Positions 26,735-35,716 of a stretch of 64,000 nt of DNA are shown here, piece after piece. Under the pieces are notes generated by a model. It saw only the letters and a list, made by a program, of their open reading frames with translations, was not told the DNA's origin and searched no databases. A program made the position numbers and the translations under genes. How positions within the stretch are numbered: the stretch's first letter is position 1; every line of letters begins with the position of its first letter. This stretch comes from Pseudomonas khavaziana. Its GTDB lineage: Bacteria; Pseudomonadota; Gammaproteobacteria; Pseudomonadales; Pseudomonadaceae. The DNA lies in assembly GCF_019145205.1 (NCBI RefSeq), contig NZ_JAHSTT010000014.1, positions 62,001 to 126,000 on the forward strand, in the 5' to 3' direction.

Positions 26735-28510
26735 TTAATCGAGCAGGGAAATGGCGGTCGGCGCGTCGTTGCCGACCAGGGCCAGGTCTTCGAATTCATT
26801 GACCGCGTTGATCTCGGTGCCCATGGAAATATTGGTCACCCGCTCCAGAATAATCTCAACGATCACCGGCACCTTGAATTCTTCGATCATTTCCTGGGCG
26901 CGGCGCAGGGCCGGTTGGATCTGCCCCGGCTCGAACACTCGCAGGGCCTTGCAACCCAGGCCCTCGGCGACGGCCACATGGTCGACGCCATAGCCGTTGA
27001 GCTCCGGCGCATTGAGGTTGTCGAAGGACAGTTGCACGCAATAGTCCATTTCAAAGCCGCGCTGGGCCTGGCGGATCAGCCCCAGGTACGAGTTATTCAC
27101 CACCACGTGGATGTACGGCAGCTTGAATTGCGCGCCCACCGCCAGTTCTTCGATCATGAACTGGAAGTCATAGTCGCCCGACAAAGCCACTACTTTGCGG
27201 CTCGGGTCGGCCTTGACCACGCCCAACGCCGCGGGAATAGTCCAGCCCAACGGGCCGGCCTGTCCGCAGTTGATCCAGTGGCGTGGCTTGTAGACGTGCA
27301 GGAATTGCGCGCCGGCAATCTGCGACAGGCCGATGGTGCTGACGTAGCAGGTGTCTTTGCCGAACACCTGGTTCATTTCTTCATAAACACGCTGTGGCTT
27401 GACCGGCACGTTGTCGAAGTGGGTCTTGCGGTGCAAGGTGGCTTTGCGCTGCTGGCAGTCATGCAACCAGGCGCTGCGATCCTTGAGCTTACCGGCGGCT
27501 TTCCATTCGCGGGCCACTTCGATAAACATCGTCAGTGCGCTGCCTGCGTCGGACACAATGCCCAGGTCTGGGGTAAACACGCGGCCAATCTGCGTTGGCT
27601 CGATGTCGACGTGGATGAATTTGCGCCCTTCGGTGTAGACCTCCACCGAACCGGTGTGGCGGTTGGCCCAGCGGTTGCCGATACCCAGCACCACGTCCGA
27701 CTTGAGCATCGTCGCGTTGCCATAACGGTGGGAAGTTTGCAGGCCGACCATACCCACCATCAGCGGGTGATCGTCGGGAATGGTACCCCAGCCCATCAGG
27801 GTCGGGATCACCGGGATGCCAGTCAATTCAGCGAACTCCACCAGCAACTCGCTCGCGTCGGCGTTGATGACGCCGCCACCGCTCACCAGCAGTGGGCGTT
27901 CAGCCTGGTCCAGCAGCGCCAGGGCTTTCTCGACCTGGATGCGCGTGGCCAACGGCTTGGCCAAAGGCAGGGGCTGGTAGGCGTCGATGTCGAATTCGAT
28001 TTCGGCCATCTGCACATCGAACGGCAGGTCGATCAGCACCGGGCCGGGGCGGCCGGAGCGCATTTCATAGAAGGCTTTCTGGAAAGCGTAGGGCACTTGG
28101 CCGGGTTCCAGCACGGTGGTCGCCCACTTGGTCACCGGCTTGACGATGCTGGTGATGTCCACGGCCTGGAAGTCTTCCTTGTGCATGCGAGCGCGGGGGG
28201 CTTGCCCGGTGATGCACAGGATCGGGATCGAATCGGCCGAGGCGCTGTACAAGCCGGTGACCATGTCGGTGCCCGCTGGCCCAGAGGTGCCGATGCACAC
28301 GCCGATATTACCGGCCTTGGTGCGGGTATAGCCCTCGGCCATGTGCGAGGCGCCTTCAACGTGGCGAGCAAGGACGTGATCGATGCCGCCCACCTTCTGC
28401 AAGGCCGAATACAGCGGGTTGATCGCAGCGCCTGGGATACCGAAGGCGGTATCCACACCTTCACGGCGCATCACCAGGACGGCGGCTTCGATTGCTCTCA
28501 TTTTGCTCAT
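26735..28510 (-). CDS. gcl: Glyoxylate carboligase
   Basis: This ThDP/FAD enzyme condenses two glyoxylates to tartronate semialdehyde and CO2. The 591 residues match the family length. Motifs include [20 protein letters not shown] at the start, where a Val occupies the place of the catalytic Glu of other ThDP enzymes, as is known for Gcl. The ThDP motif [15 protein letters not shown] with NNSYLG lies in the C-terminal domain. I chose ATG 28510 ([11 protein letters not shown]). It is the first gene of the glycerate-pathway operon and diverges from the GlcG-like gene. Confidence 0.97.
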   Translation of the reverse strand: MSKMRAIEAAVLVMRREGVDTAFGIPGAAINPLYSALQKVGGIDHVLARHVEGASHMAEGYTRTKAGNIGVCIGTSGPAGTDMVTGLYSASADSIPILCITGQAPRARMHKEDFQAVDITSIVKPVTKWATTVLEPGQVPYAFQKAFYEMRSGRPGPVLIDLPFDVQMAEIEFDIDAYQPLPLAKPLATRIQVEKALALLDQAERPLLVSGGGVINADASELLVEFAELTGIPVIPTLMGWGTIPDDHPLMVGMVGLQTSHRYGNATMLKSDVVLGIGNRWANRHTGSVEVYTEGRKFIHVDIEPTQIGRVFTPDLGIVSDAGSALTMFIEVAREWKAAGKLKDRSAWLHDCQQRKATLHRKTHFDNVPVKPQRVYEEMNQVFGKDTCYVSTIGLSQIAGAQFLHVYKPRHWINCGQAGPLGWTIPAALGVVKADPSRKVVALSGDYDFQFMIEELAVGAQFKLPYIHVVVNNSYLGLIRQAQRGFEMDYCVQLSFDNLNAPELNGYGVDHVAVAEGLGCKALRVFEPGQIQPALRRAQEMIEEFKVPVIVEIILERVTNISMGTEINAVNEFEDLALVGNDAPTAISLLD

Positions 28511-28537
28511 GGTTTTGGTGCCTCTTGCGTTTTGTAA

Positions 28538-28547
28538 TTGTATACAA
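28538..28547. promoter_or_regulatory. Palindromic operator candidate TTGTATACAA (gcl-proximal)
   Basis: This perfect 10-base palindrome lies 28 bases upstream of the gcl ATG. It matches an identical site at 28666 and fits the T-GT-x-AC-A pattern of FadR/FCD-type GntR operators. Confidence 0.6.
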
Positions 28548-28665
28548 GTGGTGTCGGTACAAAGTGTATTCACGGCGGGCTGCGTAGGTCAATGCATTTT
28601 ATGAACGGGCCTATGCGTCTATCGGAATGGCTTTTTTCGACGTACGGAGACTTTGTTTGAAAATA

Positions 28666-28675
28666 TTGTATACAA
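28666..28675. promoter_or_regulatory. Palindromic operator candidate TTGTATACAA (distal)
   Basis: The second exact copy lies 128 bases centre to centre from the first, within the same divergent promoter region, about 90 bases before the GlcG-like start. The spacing would allow looping or independent control of the two directions. Confidence 0.6.
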
Positions 28676-28767
28676 AAATAAACATCATTGTGTTCTATTT
28701 GTTTGGTCGAGCATCTGAACAAACAGAACGCCAAGGCTTTACCCATAACAAGATAAGGACGGCACCT

Positions 28768-29208
28768 ATGAGCGCTTTAACCTTGAAACTCGCGACCCAA
28801 CTGGCCAGTCAGGCTCTTACCGCTGGCCGCACGATTTCGGCTGCGCCGTTGACGATTGCGGTACTCGATAGCGGTGGTCACTTGATCACCTTGCAACGGG
28901 AAGACGGCGCGAGTCTGTTGCGCCCGCAAATCGCCATCGGCAAGGCCTGGGGCGCCATTGCGCTGGGCAAAGGCTCACGCCTGCTGGCATTGGACGCACA
29001 ACAGCGCCCGGCATTTATCGCGGCGTTGAACAGTCTGGGGCAGGGCAGCGTGGTGCCGGCGCCCGGCGGGGTGTTGATACGGGATCAGTCGGGGAGGGTG
29101 TTGGGGGCGATCGGGATCACCGGGGATACGTCAGACATTGACGAGCAGTGCGCGATCACTGCGATTGAAGGGATGGGCCTGTTGGCAGATGCGGGGGTGT
29201 CAGCCTGA
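28768..29208 (+). CDS. GlcG/HbpS-like protein (DUF336)
   Basis: This 146-residue single-domain protein of the GlcG/HbpS heme-binding-like family has a central IAVLDSGGHLITLQREDGAS motif, AIGKAWGAIALG, and a C-terminal AIGITGDTSDIDEQCA. Members often sit beside glycolate, glyoxylate or allantoin genes, and this one diverges from gcl. Its biochemical role is not established. I chose ATG 28768 because AGATAAGGAC precedes it; the longer frame to 28627 crosses the operator at 28666. Confidence 0.88.
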   Translation: MSALTLKLATQLASQALTAGRTISAAPLTIAVLDSGGHLITLQREDGASLLRPQIAIGKAWGAIALGKGSRLLALDAQQRPAFIAALNSLGQGSVVPAPGGVLIRDQSGRVLGAIGITGDTSDIDEQCAITAIEGMGLLADAGVSA

Positions 29209-29228
29209 TGCTGGGGTGATCTTTAGAA

Positions 29229-29310
29229 CCCCATCGGGGGCAAGCCCCCTCTCACATTAGACCGATTTCCAACATGGGAATGCGGTCCTATGTGCTTGCC
29301 CCCGATTGGC
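29229..29310. repeat. Degenerate REPIN
   Basis: CATCGGGGGCAAGCCCCCTC and GTGCTTGCCCCCGATTGG form imperfect inverted arms between the GlcG-like and TetR genes, which converge here. Confidence 0.65.
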
Positions 29311-29327
29311 ACAGGCACCGCGCTCTT

Positions 29328-29933
29328 TCAGTCCGGCTCACACCCCTTGAGCACCAACCGGATAATCGTCTGCGCCGCCGCCTCATAATCGGCTTCATCC
29401 AACTTGGCCTTGCCGGTCACCGCCGAGATCTGCCAGTCAAAATCCGCATAGGTCTGGGTCGCCGCCCAGATGCTGAACATCAGGTGATTAGGGTCGATAG
29501 CCGCAATCAACCCACGGTCCACCCAGTTCTGGATGCAATCGATATTGTGCTTGGCCTGGGCGTTGAGCTGTTCAACCTGCTCGGCGCTCAGGTGTGGTGC
29601 GCCGTGCATGATTTCGCTGGCAAACACCTTGGAGGCAAATGGCAGGTCGCGGGAAATGCGGATTTTCGAGCGGATGTAGTTGCTCAGCACTTCCTTGGGC
29701 TCGCCGTCCGGGTTGAACGGCGTGGAGGCGGCCAGGATCGGCTCGATAATGCTCTCGAGCACCTCGCGGTAGAGGTTGTCCTTAGACTTGAAGTAGTAAT
29801 AGACGTTGGGCTTGGGCAGCCCGGCCTTGGCGGCGATGTCGCTGGTCTTGGTCGCGGCGAAGCCCTTGTCGGCAAACTCCTCGCTTGCCGCCCGCAGGAT
29901 TTTTTCTTTGTTGCGCTCGCGAATGCTGCTCAT
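29328..29933 (-). CDS. TetR-family transcriptional regulator (RutR-like)
   Basis: The 201-residue protein has an N-terminal TetR helix-turn-helix (KILRAASEEFADKGFAATKTSDIA, then KPNVYYYFKSKDNLY, residues about 10-55). The larger C-terminal ligand domain resembles RutR-type regulators (FASEIMHGAP, DPNHLMFSIWAATQTYADF). I chose ATG 29933 (MSSIRERNKEK) because the longer frame adds an atypical basic stretch. In pseudomonads this gene commonly sits beside the gcl cluster, so it could control it, but the ligand is unknown. Confidence 0.88.
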   Translation of the reverse strand: MSSIRERNKEKILRAASEEFADKGFAATKTSDIAAKAGLPKPNVYYYFKSKDNLYREVLESIIEPILAASTPFNPDGEPKEVLSNYIRSKIRISRDLPFASKVFASEIMHGAPHLSAEQVEQLNAQAKHNIDCIQNWVDRGLIAAIDPNHLMFSIWAATQTYADFDWQISAVTGKAKLDEADYEAAAQTIIRLVLKGCEPD

Positions 29934-30067
29934 AAACCAGAGGTTTCCTTGCCGTGACAGGCGGTTGCGCATGGTAGCACCGGCCATCCGCGGGCCTCAA
30001 CAATCTGCCCATAACGCCTTGCGCCGCGCTATGCTCGCCCGATCTCCCCCTTACGGATACTTGATTC

Positions 30068-30982
30068 ATGGCAGGAAGCAGCTTGTTGGTGTTGATCGAC
30101 GATATCGCCGCGGTACTCGATGACGTCGCCCTGATGACAAAAATGGCGGCGAAGAAGACCGCCGGTGTGCTGGGTGACGACCTGGCGCTCAATGCCCAGC
30201 AGGTCTCCGGGGTGCGCGCCGAGCGGGAAATCCCGGTGGTGTGGGCGGTGGCCAAGGGCTCGTTTATCAACAAGTTGATCCTGGTGCCTACCGCGCTGTT
30301 GATCAGCGCCTTCGCGCCCTGGGCGGTGACGCCATTGTTGATGCTCGGTGGTGCCTACCTGTGTTTCGAAGGCTTCGAGAAACTGGCGCATAAATTCCTG
30401 CACAGCAAGGCCGAGGACAAGGCCGAGCACGCGCAATTGGTCGAAGCCGTGGCCGACCCGGCCACCGACCTGGTGGCCTTTGAAAAGGACAAGATCAAAG
30501 GCGCGATCCGCACCGACTTTATCCTCTCCGCCGAAATCATTGCCATCACTCTGGGCACCGTGGCCGACGCACCGTTGATGCAGCAGGTGGTAGTGCTGTC
30601 GGGCATCGCGATCGTCATGACCGTGGGTGTGTATGGGCTGGTGGCGGGTATCGTCAAGCTTGACGACCTGGGGCTGTGGTTGACCCAGAAGCCGGGCCAG
30701 GTAGCACGCCGTATCGGCGGTGCCATTTTGCGCGCCGCGCCGTACATGATGAAAAGCCTTTCGGTGATCGGTACGGCGGCGATGTTCATGGTTGGTGGCG
30801 GCATCCTCACCCATGGTGTGCCGGTGGTGCATCACTGGATTGAATCAGTGAGCCAAAGCACCGGGGCGCTGGCGTGGTTGATGCCGACGTTGCTGAATGC
30901 GGTGGCGGGCATTATTGCCGGGGCCGCTGTGTTGGCGGTGGTCAGTGTGGTTGGCAAAAGTTGGAAAGCAGTCAGGGCTTAA
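30068..30982 (+). CDS. DUF808 (YedI-like) inner-membrane protein
   Basis: The 304-residue protein begins [23 protein letters not shown] and contains [19 protein letters not shown] and [10 protein letters not shown], all typical of the DUF808/YedI family. Four to six hydrophobic segments lie in the middle and C-terminal parts. The function of the family is unknown. It is a single gene followed by a strong bidirectional terminator. Confidence 0.92.
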   Translation: MAGSSLLVLIDDIAAVLDDVALMTKMAAKKTAGVLGDDLALNAQQVSGVRAEREIPVVWAVAKGSFINKLILVPTALLISAFAPWAVTPLLMLGGAYLCFEGFEKLAHKFLHSKAEDKAEHAQLVEAVADPATDLVAFEKDKIKGAIRTDFILSAEIIAITLGTVADAPLMQQVVVLSGIAIVMTVGVYGLVAGIVKLDDLGLWLTQKPGQVARRIGGAILRAAPYMMKSLSVIGTAAMFMVGGGILTHGVPVVHHWIESVSQSTGALAWLMPTLLNAVAGIIAGAAVLAVVSVVGKSWKAVRA

Positions 30983-30995
30983 ACCTTGCGGGCAC

Positions 30996-31026
30996 AAAAA
31001 AGGCCATTCAATCGAATGGCCTTTTT
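30996..31026. terminator. Bidirectional terminator between the DUF808 gene and the MlaA-like gene
   Basis: The stem AAAAAGGCCATTC/GAATGGCCTTTTT, with A and T runs on both sides, serves the two converging genes. Confidence 0.85.
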
Positions 31027-31039
31027 GATGACGCTGGGT

Positions 31040-31828
31040 TTACTCGGCAATCTGCAACTTGCGCGATTCGGTATAGATATACCGCACCTTCTCATATTCA
31101 AACGGCGAGTTCATCTGCCCATAGCGGAAGCTGGTCTGGTAGCGCTTATCTACCGCGCGCAGGGCCCAGATTTCCGGGTGATTGGAGCTGACTTCTGACA
31201 CGTTGAGGAAGTTGATCTGGGTCTCGGCGCTGTAGTCGACGATCAGGCCGGTGGTGTCGCGCAGGTTCGACGGGCCGAAGATCGGCAGGACCACGTAGGC
31301 GCCGCCGGGCACGCCGTAGAAGCCCAGGGTCTGGCCGAAGTCTTCACTCTGGCGCGGCAGGCCCATGGCGGTGGCCGGGTCCCATAGGCCGGCGACGCCG
31401 ATGGTGGTGTTGACCAGCAAGCGCCCGGTGGTTTCCAGGGAGCGGTGGCCCTTAAGCTGCAGCAGGCTGTTCAACAGGTTGGGTACATCGCCCAGGTTGT
31501 TGAAGAAGTTGCTCACGCCGGTACGCAGGAAGCTTGGCGTGACATAGCGGTAGCCATTCACCACCGGCAGGAACACCCATTGGTCGAAGCGATAGTTGAA
31601 GTGGTAGACGCGGCGGTTCCACGACTCCAGCGGGTCATACACGTTAAGGGCGGTCAGCGATGAACGCTCGAACTCGCGCTGGTCCAGGCCGGGGTTGAAC
31701 TTGAGCTTGGTCAGCGGCTCCTTGAAGCCGTCGGTACCGACCTTGACCGGTTCATGGGCCTTGCTGTTGTCGGCATTGGCCGCGCCTGTGCACATCAGTG
31801 CGGCAAGCAGCAAAAGATATTTAGCCAC
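31040..31828 (-). CDS. MlaA/VacJ-like phospholipid-transport protein
   Basis: This 262-residue exported protein of the MlaA (VacJ) family removes phospholipids from the outer leaflet of the outer membrane. Diagnostic stretches are YDPLESWNRRVYHFNYRFD, GVSNFFNNLGDVPNLLNSLL, RLLVNTTIGVAGLWDPAT and DFGQTLGFYGVPGGAYVVLP. The signal region (LLLLAALMCTGAANA) has a Cys but a poor lipobox (ALMC), so lipidation is uncertain. It overlaps the upstream hydrolase by eight bases. No mlaBCDEF genes are nearby, so this may be a second paralogue. Confidence 0.9.
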   Translation of the reverse strand: MAKYLLLLAALMCTGAANADNSKAHEPVKVGTDGFKEPLTKLKFNPGLDQREFERSSLTALNVYDPLESWNRRVYHFNYRFDQWVFLPVVNGYRYVTPSFLRTGVSNFFNNLGDVPNLLNSLLQLKGHRSLETTGRLLVNTTIGVAGLWDPATAMGLPRQSEDFGQTLGFYGVPGGAYVVLPIFGPSNLRDTTGLIVDYSAETQINFLNVSEVSSNHPEIWALRAVDKRYQTSFRYGQMNSPFEYEKVRYIYTESRKLQIAE

Positions 31829-33119
31829 GGAAGAACTCCAGCATGGCGTCGGCGTTGACGCGGTAATTGAGGTTGCCGCAGTGGCCGCCCAGCGGGTAGA
31901 CGGTCAAGCGATCGCCGAAAGTTTTACGCAGGAACCCCAGGTCGCCCGGGCCGAGGATCACGTCGTCGGCGTTGTGCATCACGGCGATTTTCGGGCTGTC
32001 GCGCAGGTAGTCCTTGAGAGCGTACAAGCTGACCTGATCGATCAGTTGCAGCAGGCTGCCGCCGTCGGAACGGGCGCGCCACATCGGGATCACTTGTTCG
32101 GTGAGATAGCAGTCGAAGTCGCATTGCAGGGCACGCTTGAGGAACGGCGTGAGGCTGGTGCCTTCAGTGATCGGGTATTTGGGCGGGATGATCAGGCCGC
32201 GGCGATTGATCAGGTCCGAGGTAAAGGCGATGTCGGCAGCCGAAAAGCGGAACGAAGTGCCGATCAACATGGCCATCTGTTCGTTGCTCAGGTGCTGCTT
32301 GGACTGCTGGAAGTCATAGAGCAGCGCATCGTTGAGGTCGATGTAGCCTTTTTGCTGGAAGTAGCGGGTCAGTTTGCTCAACACCAGCTCATAGAAGGTG
32401 GTGGTGTTGTTGATGCCCTTGACCTCGGTCTGTACCAATTTGTCGAGGTTGGTAATCGAGGTATAGAGGTTGACCGGCGGGTTGAGCAGCAGCACTTTCT
32501 TGAAGTTGAAGCTGCGGCGGGTTTCATCCAGCTTGCTGACAAACGCCGCATCCAGGGCGCCCAGACTGTAGCCGGTGAGGTAGAAGTCGGTCACTGGCAA
32601 CGAGGCATTTTGTGCACGCACAGCTTGCATCACGCGGTACATGTCTTCGGCGTCCTCCTGGGTGATGCCCGGGGTGGCGAAGCGCGAAGCGGCGCTGATG
32701 AAGTCGAAGCTGGTGGGCGATGACAACTGCACCACATGGTAGCCGGCCTGGTAATACAGCTTCTTCAGGTATTCGTTGATGCTGCTGTCGAACCGCGCAC
32801 CGGTGCCCGCGATCAGGAAGATCAGCGGCGCAGCGCGGTCCTGCTTGGCGATGCGGTAGGTGAGTTTCTTCACCGCCCAGAAATTGTCCGGCAGGCTGAA
32901 CTCGCGCTCGGGGCGCATATTCAGGGTGTAGTCGGATTGGTTGATCTCATCATCGGTCGGCAAGGTTGGTCGAAGATCGGGAGGCGTGGTGGCAATGGTG
33001 GCTTCGAACGGGTTGGTCAAAGGGTAGCCATAGCTGGCCTGGTCGATATCGACGGCCAGTGCTGACGCACTCAAAAATAGGCTGCCCAGCAAGGCAGCAC
33101 AGCGCAAGGAACGGAGCAT
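31821..33119 (-). CDS. Exported alpha/beta-hydrolase fold protein
   Basis: The 432-residue protein has a signal peptide ending ASALA-VDID. It has an alpha/beta hydrolase core with the nucleophile elbow GYSLG, an acid-region HNADDVILG and a C-terminal GGHCGNLNYR histidine. LIFLIAGTGARFD fits the oxyanion strand. It overlaps the MlaA-like gene, suggesting both act on envelope lipids, possibly as a periplasmic lipase or serine hydrolase. The substrate is inferred only from this context. Confidence 0.78.
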   Translation of the reverse strand: MLRSLRCAALLGSLFLSASALAVDIDQASYGYPLTNPFEATIATTPPDLRPTLPTDDEINQSDYTLNMRPEREFSLPDNFWAVKKLTYRIAKQDRAAPLIFLIAGTGARFDSSINEYLKKLYYQAGYHVVQLSSPTSFDFISAASRFATPGITQEDAEDMYRVMQAVRAQNASLPVTDFYLTGYSLGALDAAFVSKLDETRRSFNFKKVLLLNPPVNLYTSITNLDKLVQTEVKGINNTTTFYELVLSKLTRYFQQKGYIDLNDALLYDFQQSKQHLSNEQMAMLIGTSFRFSAADIAFTSDLINRRGLIIPPKYPITEGTSLTPFLKRALQCDFDCYLTEQVIPMWRARSDGGSLLQLIDQVSLYALKDYLRDSPKIAVMHNADDVILGPGDLGFLRKTFGDRLTVYPLGGHCGNLNYRVNADAMLEFFRG

Positions 33120-33354
33120 GACTTAATCCCTAAGAGGAAACGTGCTGAATGAAGTTCGCAGGCTATGACCACCGCCTTGTCACCGAAGTGCCAGCACTCG
33201 GCACGAAAAGTCGGAAAAAACGTAGGAATCGGGGGTAATAGTAGCGAGACGATACACTTTGCCACGCCTTGTTGAACAGATATCTGCGCGAACACCTTGC
33301 TAACGGCCGCCGTGGGATTAAGCTGAGCGCCGTTTTTGCCTATCGGAGTGCCCC

Positions 33355-33723
33355 ATGTCCCGCCGCTTGCCGTTGATTTTGCTGCTTATTGCCCTGCCGT
33401 TATGGCTGGCCGCCAGCTATGCCGCACGTTATGGCTTTATGGAGGATGGGCAGTGGGTCGGCCTCTGCGCAGAGGAGGCCAGCCGCTGGGAGTGCCAGGT
33501 GCATGCGAACCTGGGGTTGATGATTCACTTCAAGGTGCTGGGTTGGGCGGCGCTGATTACGTCGGTGCTGGCGTTTTTCGTGCCGGGGCGTGCCGGGTGG
33601 GCTTTGGCAGTGCTGGGGATGGTGTTCGGGCTGCCGGCCCTGGCGTTGTACAACACCACCTTTGCAGTGTTTGCCGTGGTGATTGCGGGGTTGCGGTTGG
33701 TCAGGAAGCCTCGGGGCGCCTGA
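33355..33723 (+). CDS. Small hydrophobic membrane protein, unknown function
   Basis: The 122-residue protein has a signal-like first helix and three further hydrophobic segments. Two cysteines lie in the loop GLCAEEASRWECQVH between helices 1 and 2, probably periplasmic. I do not recognise the family. The start ATG at 33355 follows CGGAGTGCCCC. Confidence 0.75.
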   Translation: MSRRLPLILLLIALPLWLAASYAARYGFMEDGQWVGLCAEEASRWECQVHANLGLMIHFKVLGWAALITSVLAFFVPGRAGWALAVLGMVFGLPALALYNTTFAVFAVVIAGLRLVRKPRGA

Positions 33724-33731
33724 TAGGGCCA

Positions 33732-33823
33732 ATCGGGAGCAAGGCCGCCTCCCACACTTGATTGGGTTCACATATTTCTATTTGTGAATACGGTCAAATG
33801 TGGGAGGCGGCTTGCTCCCGATG
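33732..33823. repeat. REPIN between convergent genes
   Basis: AATCGGGAGCAAGGCCGCCT and AATGTGGGAGGCGGCTTGCT are inverted arms flanking GATTGGGTTCACATATTTCT. Confidence 0.85.
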
Positions 33824-33829
33824 GGAGTG

Positions 33830-35383
33830 TTAAGCCTTGCGCACCCGCAAGCAGCGCCACAAAGCTGCAACCATGAGCAGGCTGACCACCGCCCAACCCC
33901 AAGCCTGCTGGTTCAACAAGCCTTCCCGGTACAACTGCGGCGCAATGCCGGCACCGATAATGAAGGCTAGCAGCGCAATCTCCCGACGCGGCCCGGTTAC
34001 CGGGCGCACCAGGTACACCAGGGCCGGCAGCAGCAGCGCCGCGCTCGGGAAGCTGCGGTAACGCGGGTCAAGCACCAGCGCCAGCATCATCACCGCCCCC
34101 GCAAACCCGGCAATCGCCACCAGCCAGCCAGCGCGTTGTTCCAGCCAGTTAAATGCACGCTCGCGCCAGGCGTCACGGGCGCTGAGGGCCAGGGCGGCGT
34201 GGGCCAGTACCAGCAGGTTCAATACCACCAGCAAACCGGCCCATACCCACTCATCGTTGAAGCGCGCAGTGACACGGGTCAGTTCGGCCCAGGTGCCAAT
34301 AGAGCAGGCTGCAACGGCGCCCAGTAAGGGCAGCATCAGCGCCGAGCGTAGGCTGCGCACACGGCCACCGAGCACCAGGGTGCCGAGCAGGATGAGCCCG
34401 CCGACGCCCAGCCACAGCGGCCAGTACGGCACATTGGTCACGGGGCCGGCGAGGATGGCTTTGTCCTGGCGGTCTGCATCGAACAGCCCCCAATACCCGC
34501 CGACGGCACCTTCACTGGCGCGCTTCCAAGGTTGGTCAAAGGCTTCGATCAGGTTGTAGCGCCAGCCATTGGCTTCGGCCATGGCCACGAAGCCACGCAT
34601 GAACCTGGCCTCATTGACCCGGCTTGGCACGGCGGTTTCGCGCTGGCGGCCTTCGCTGGGCCAGCCGGTCTCGCCGATCACGATGTTCTTGGGTGCGAAC
34701 TTGTGGCCGAAGGTCTGGCGCACATCGCCCACGTGCTTGAGCGCCTGGTCGATGCCGGACGGATCATCTTCCCAGTACGGCAGCAGGTGAATGGTGAGGA
34801 AGTCCACCGCCGGGGCGATTTCCGGGTGTTGCAGCCAGAACTCCCAGACATCGGCATAGGTGACCGGCTGCTTGATCTGGCTTTTGACTGTTTGAATCAG
34901 CGCCACCAATTGCTTGGCGGTCACTTCCTTGCGCAACAGGGCTTCGTTGCCGACGATCACCGAGGTGACGATGTCAGGGTTGGCGTTGGCTGCAGCGATC
35001 AGCTCGTTGATTTCTTTCTCGGTCGCCACTGGATCGCTGCTGACCCAGGCCCCGGCCATCACCTTCAAGCCATGCTTGCGCGCCAGGTCGGGCAAGGACT
35101 CCAGGCCCGTCATGGAGTAGGTGCGAATGCATTCAAAGCGTGTGGCAAGCAGCGCCAGGTCGGCGTCCATGCGCTCGGGGCGCAGCTTGAACGGCTGGTC
35201 GAAGGGCGATTGGTCCTTGTCGAACGGCGTATAGGACGCACATTGCATCTTGTGGCTGGCGCTGGCGACGTCCGGCAGCACCACCGGCCGGCCGAGGCCG
35301 TACCAATAGCCGACAAGAGCAAGCAGTCCGAGGATCAAGGCAAGGAAATAGGGCAGGGCAGGGAAGCGGGCAGTCGCGGGCAT
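33830..35383 (-). CDS. GH17-type beta-glucan enzyme (glucosyltransferase/hydrolase), membrane protein
   Basis: The 517 residues comprise one N-terminal membrane helix, a periplasmic TIM-barrel domain and about eight C-terminal membrane helices. The catalytic domain has the glycoside hydrolase 17 features: acid/base VIVGNEALLR and nucleophile IGETGWPSEG. Family members in pseudomonads branch or transfer beta-1,3-glucan chains and take part in cyclic or linear periplasmic glucan synthesis. I chose ATG 35383; an in-frame ATG at 35416, with AAGGAG 15 bases before it, is a real alternative. It is transcribed alone. Confidence 0.82.
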   Translation of the reverse strand: MPATARFPALPYFLALILGLLALVGYWYGLGRPVVLPDVASASHKMQCASYTPFDKDQSPFDQPFKLRPERMDADLALLATRFECIRTYSMTGLESLPDLARKHGLKVMAGAWVSSDPVATEKEINELIAAANANPDIVTSVIVGNEALLRKEVTAKQLVALIQTVKSQIKQPVTYADVWEFWLQHPEIAPAVDFLTIHLLPYWEDDPSGIDQALKHVGDVRQTFGHKFAPKNIVIGETGWPSEGRQRETAVPSRVNEARFMRGFVAMAEANGWRYNLIEAFDQPWKRASEGAVGGYWGLFDADRQDKAILAGPVTNVPYWPLWLGVGGLILLGTLVLGGRVRSLRSALMLPLLGAVAACSIGTWAELTRVTARFNDEWVWAGLLVVLNLLVLAHAALALSARDAWRERAFNWLEQRAGWLVAIAGFAGAVMMLALVLDPRYRSFPSAALLLPALVYLVRPVTGPRREIALLAFIIGAGIAPQLYREGLLNQQAWGWAVVSLLMVAALWRCLRVRKA

Positions 35384-35716
35384 GGTCGGCTTATCTGGGG
35401 GAGCAAAGGCGCGCATCTTACCCGCAATTGACTCCTTTCAGTGCGGCTGCATGATTTTGACATGCAAAGTTCGGGCGGGATTTTGGCGTCAAGTTGTAGG
35501 AAGCTTCCTGCTGGCTATGTGATGTCGTTTCTTGCTCAGCCGAGGTCGCTGGCAGAGCAGGTCCATGGACCCGGCAGGTTGATTATCGAAGGGTCAGAAC
35601 TCCACTGATGTCTTGGGCAACCGGATCGATGCGCGTGAAGGAGGCGCGGTGCACCCTATAACAACAGTTTGACGTCGCTCGGCATCCGTCGAGCGCAGCA
35701 CTTTCGGGGAAGTACT
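35384..35716. other. Divergent intergenic region
   Basis: This region of about 330 bases holds the two divergent promoters for the GH17 gene and the betaine-type binding protein. I see a small hairpin CGCTCGGCATCCGTCGAGCG near 35676-35695, just before the latter gene, and no open reading frame worth reporting. Confidence 0.5.

Noticed and set aside
26462-28537. A 691-codon plus-strand open frame antisense to hyi and gcl
   Set aside because: It is a shadow of the highly biased codons of gcl and hyi. It starts inside hyi, has His/Gln/Arg-rich low-quality composition and matches no family.
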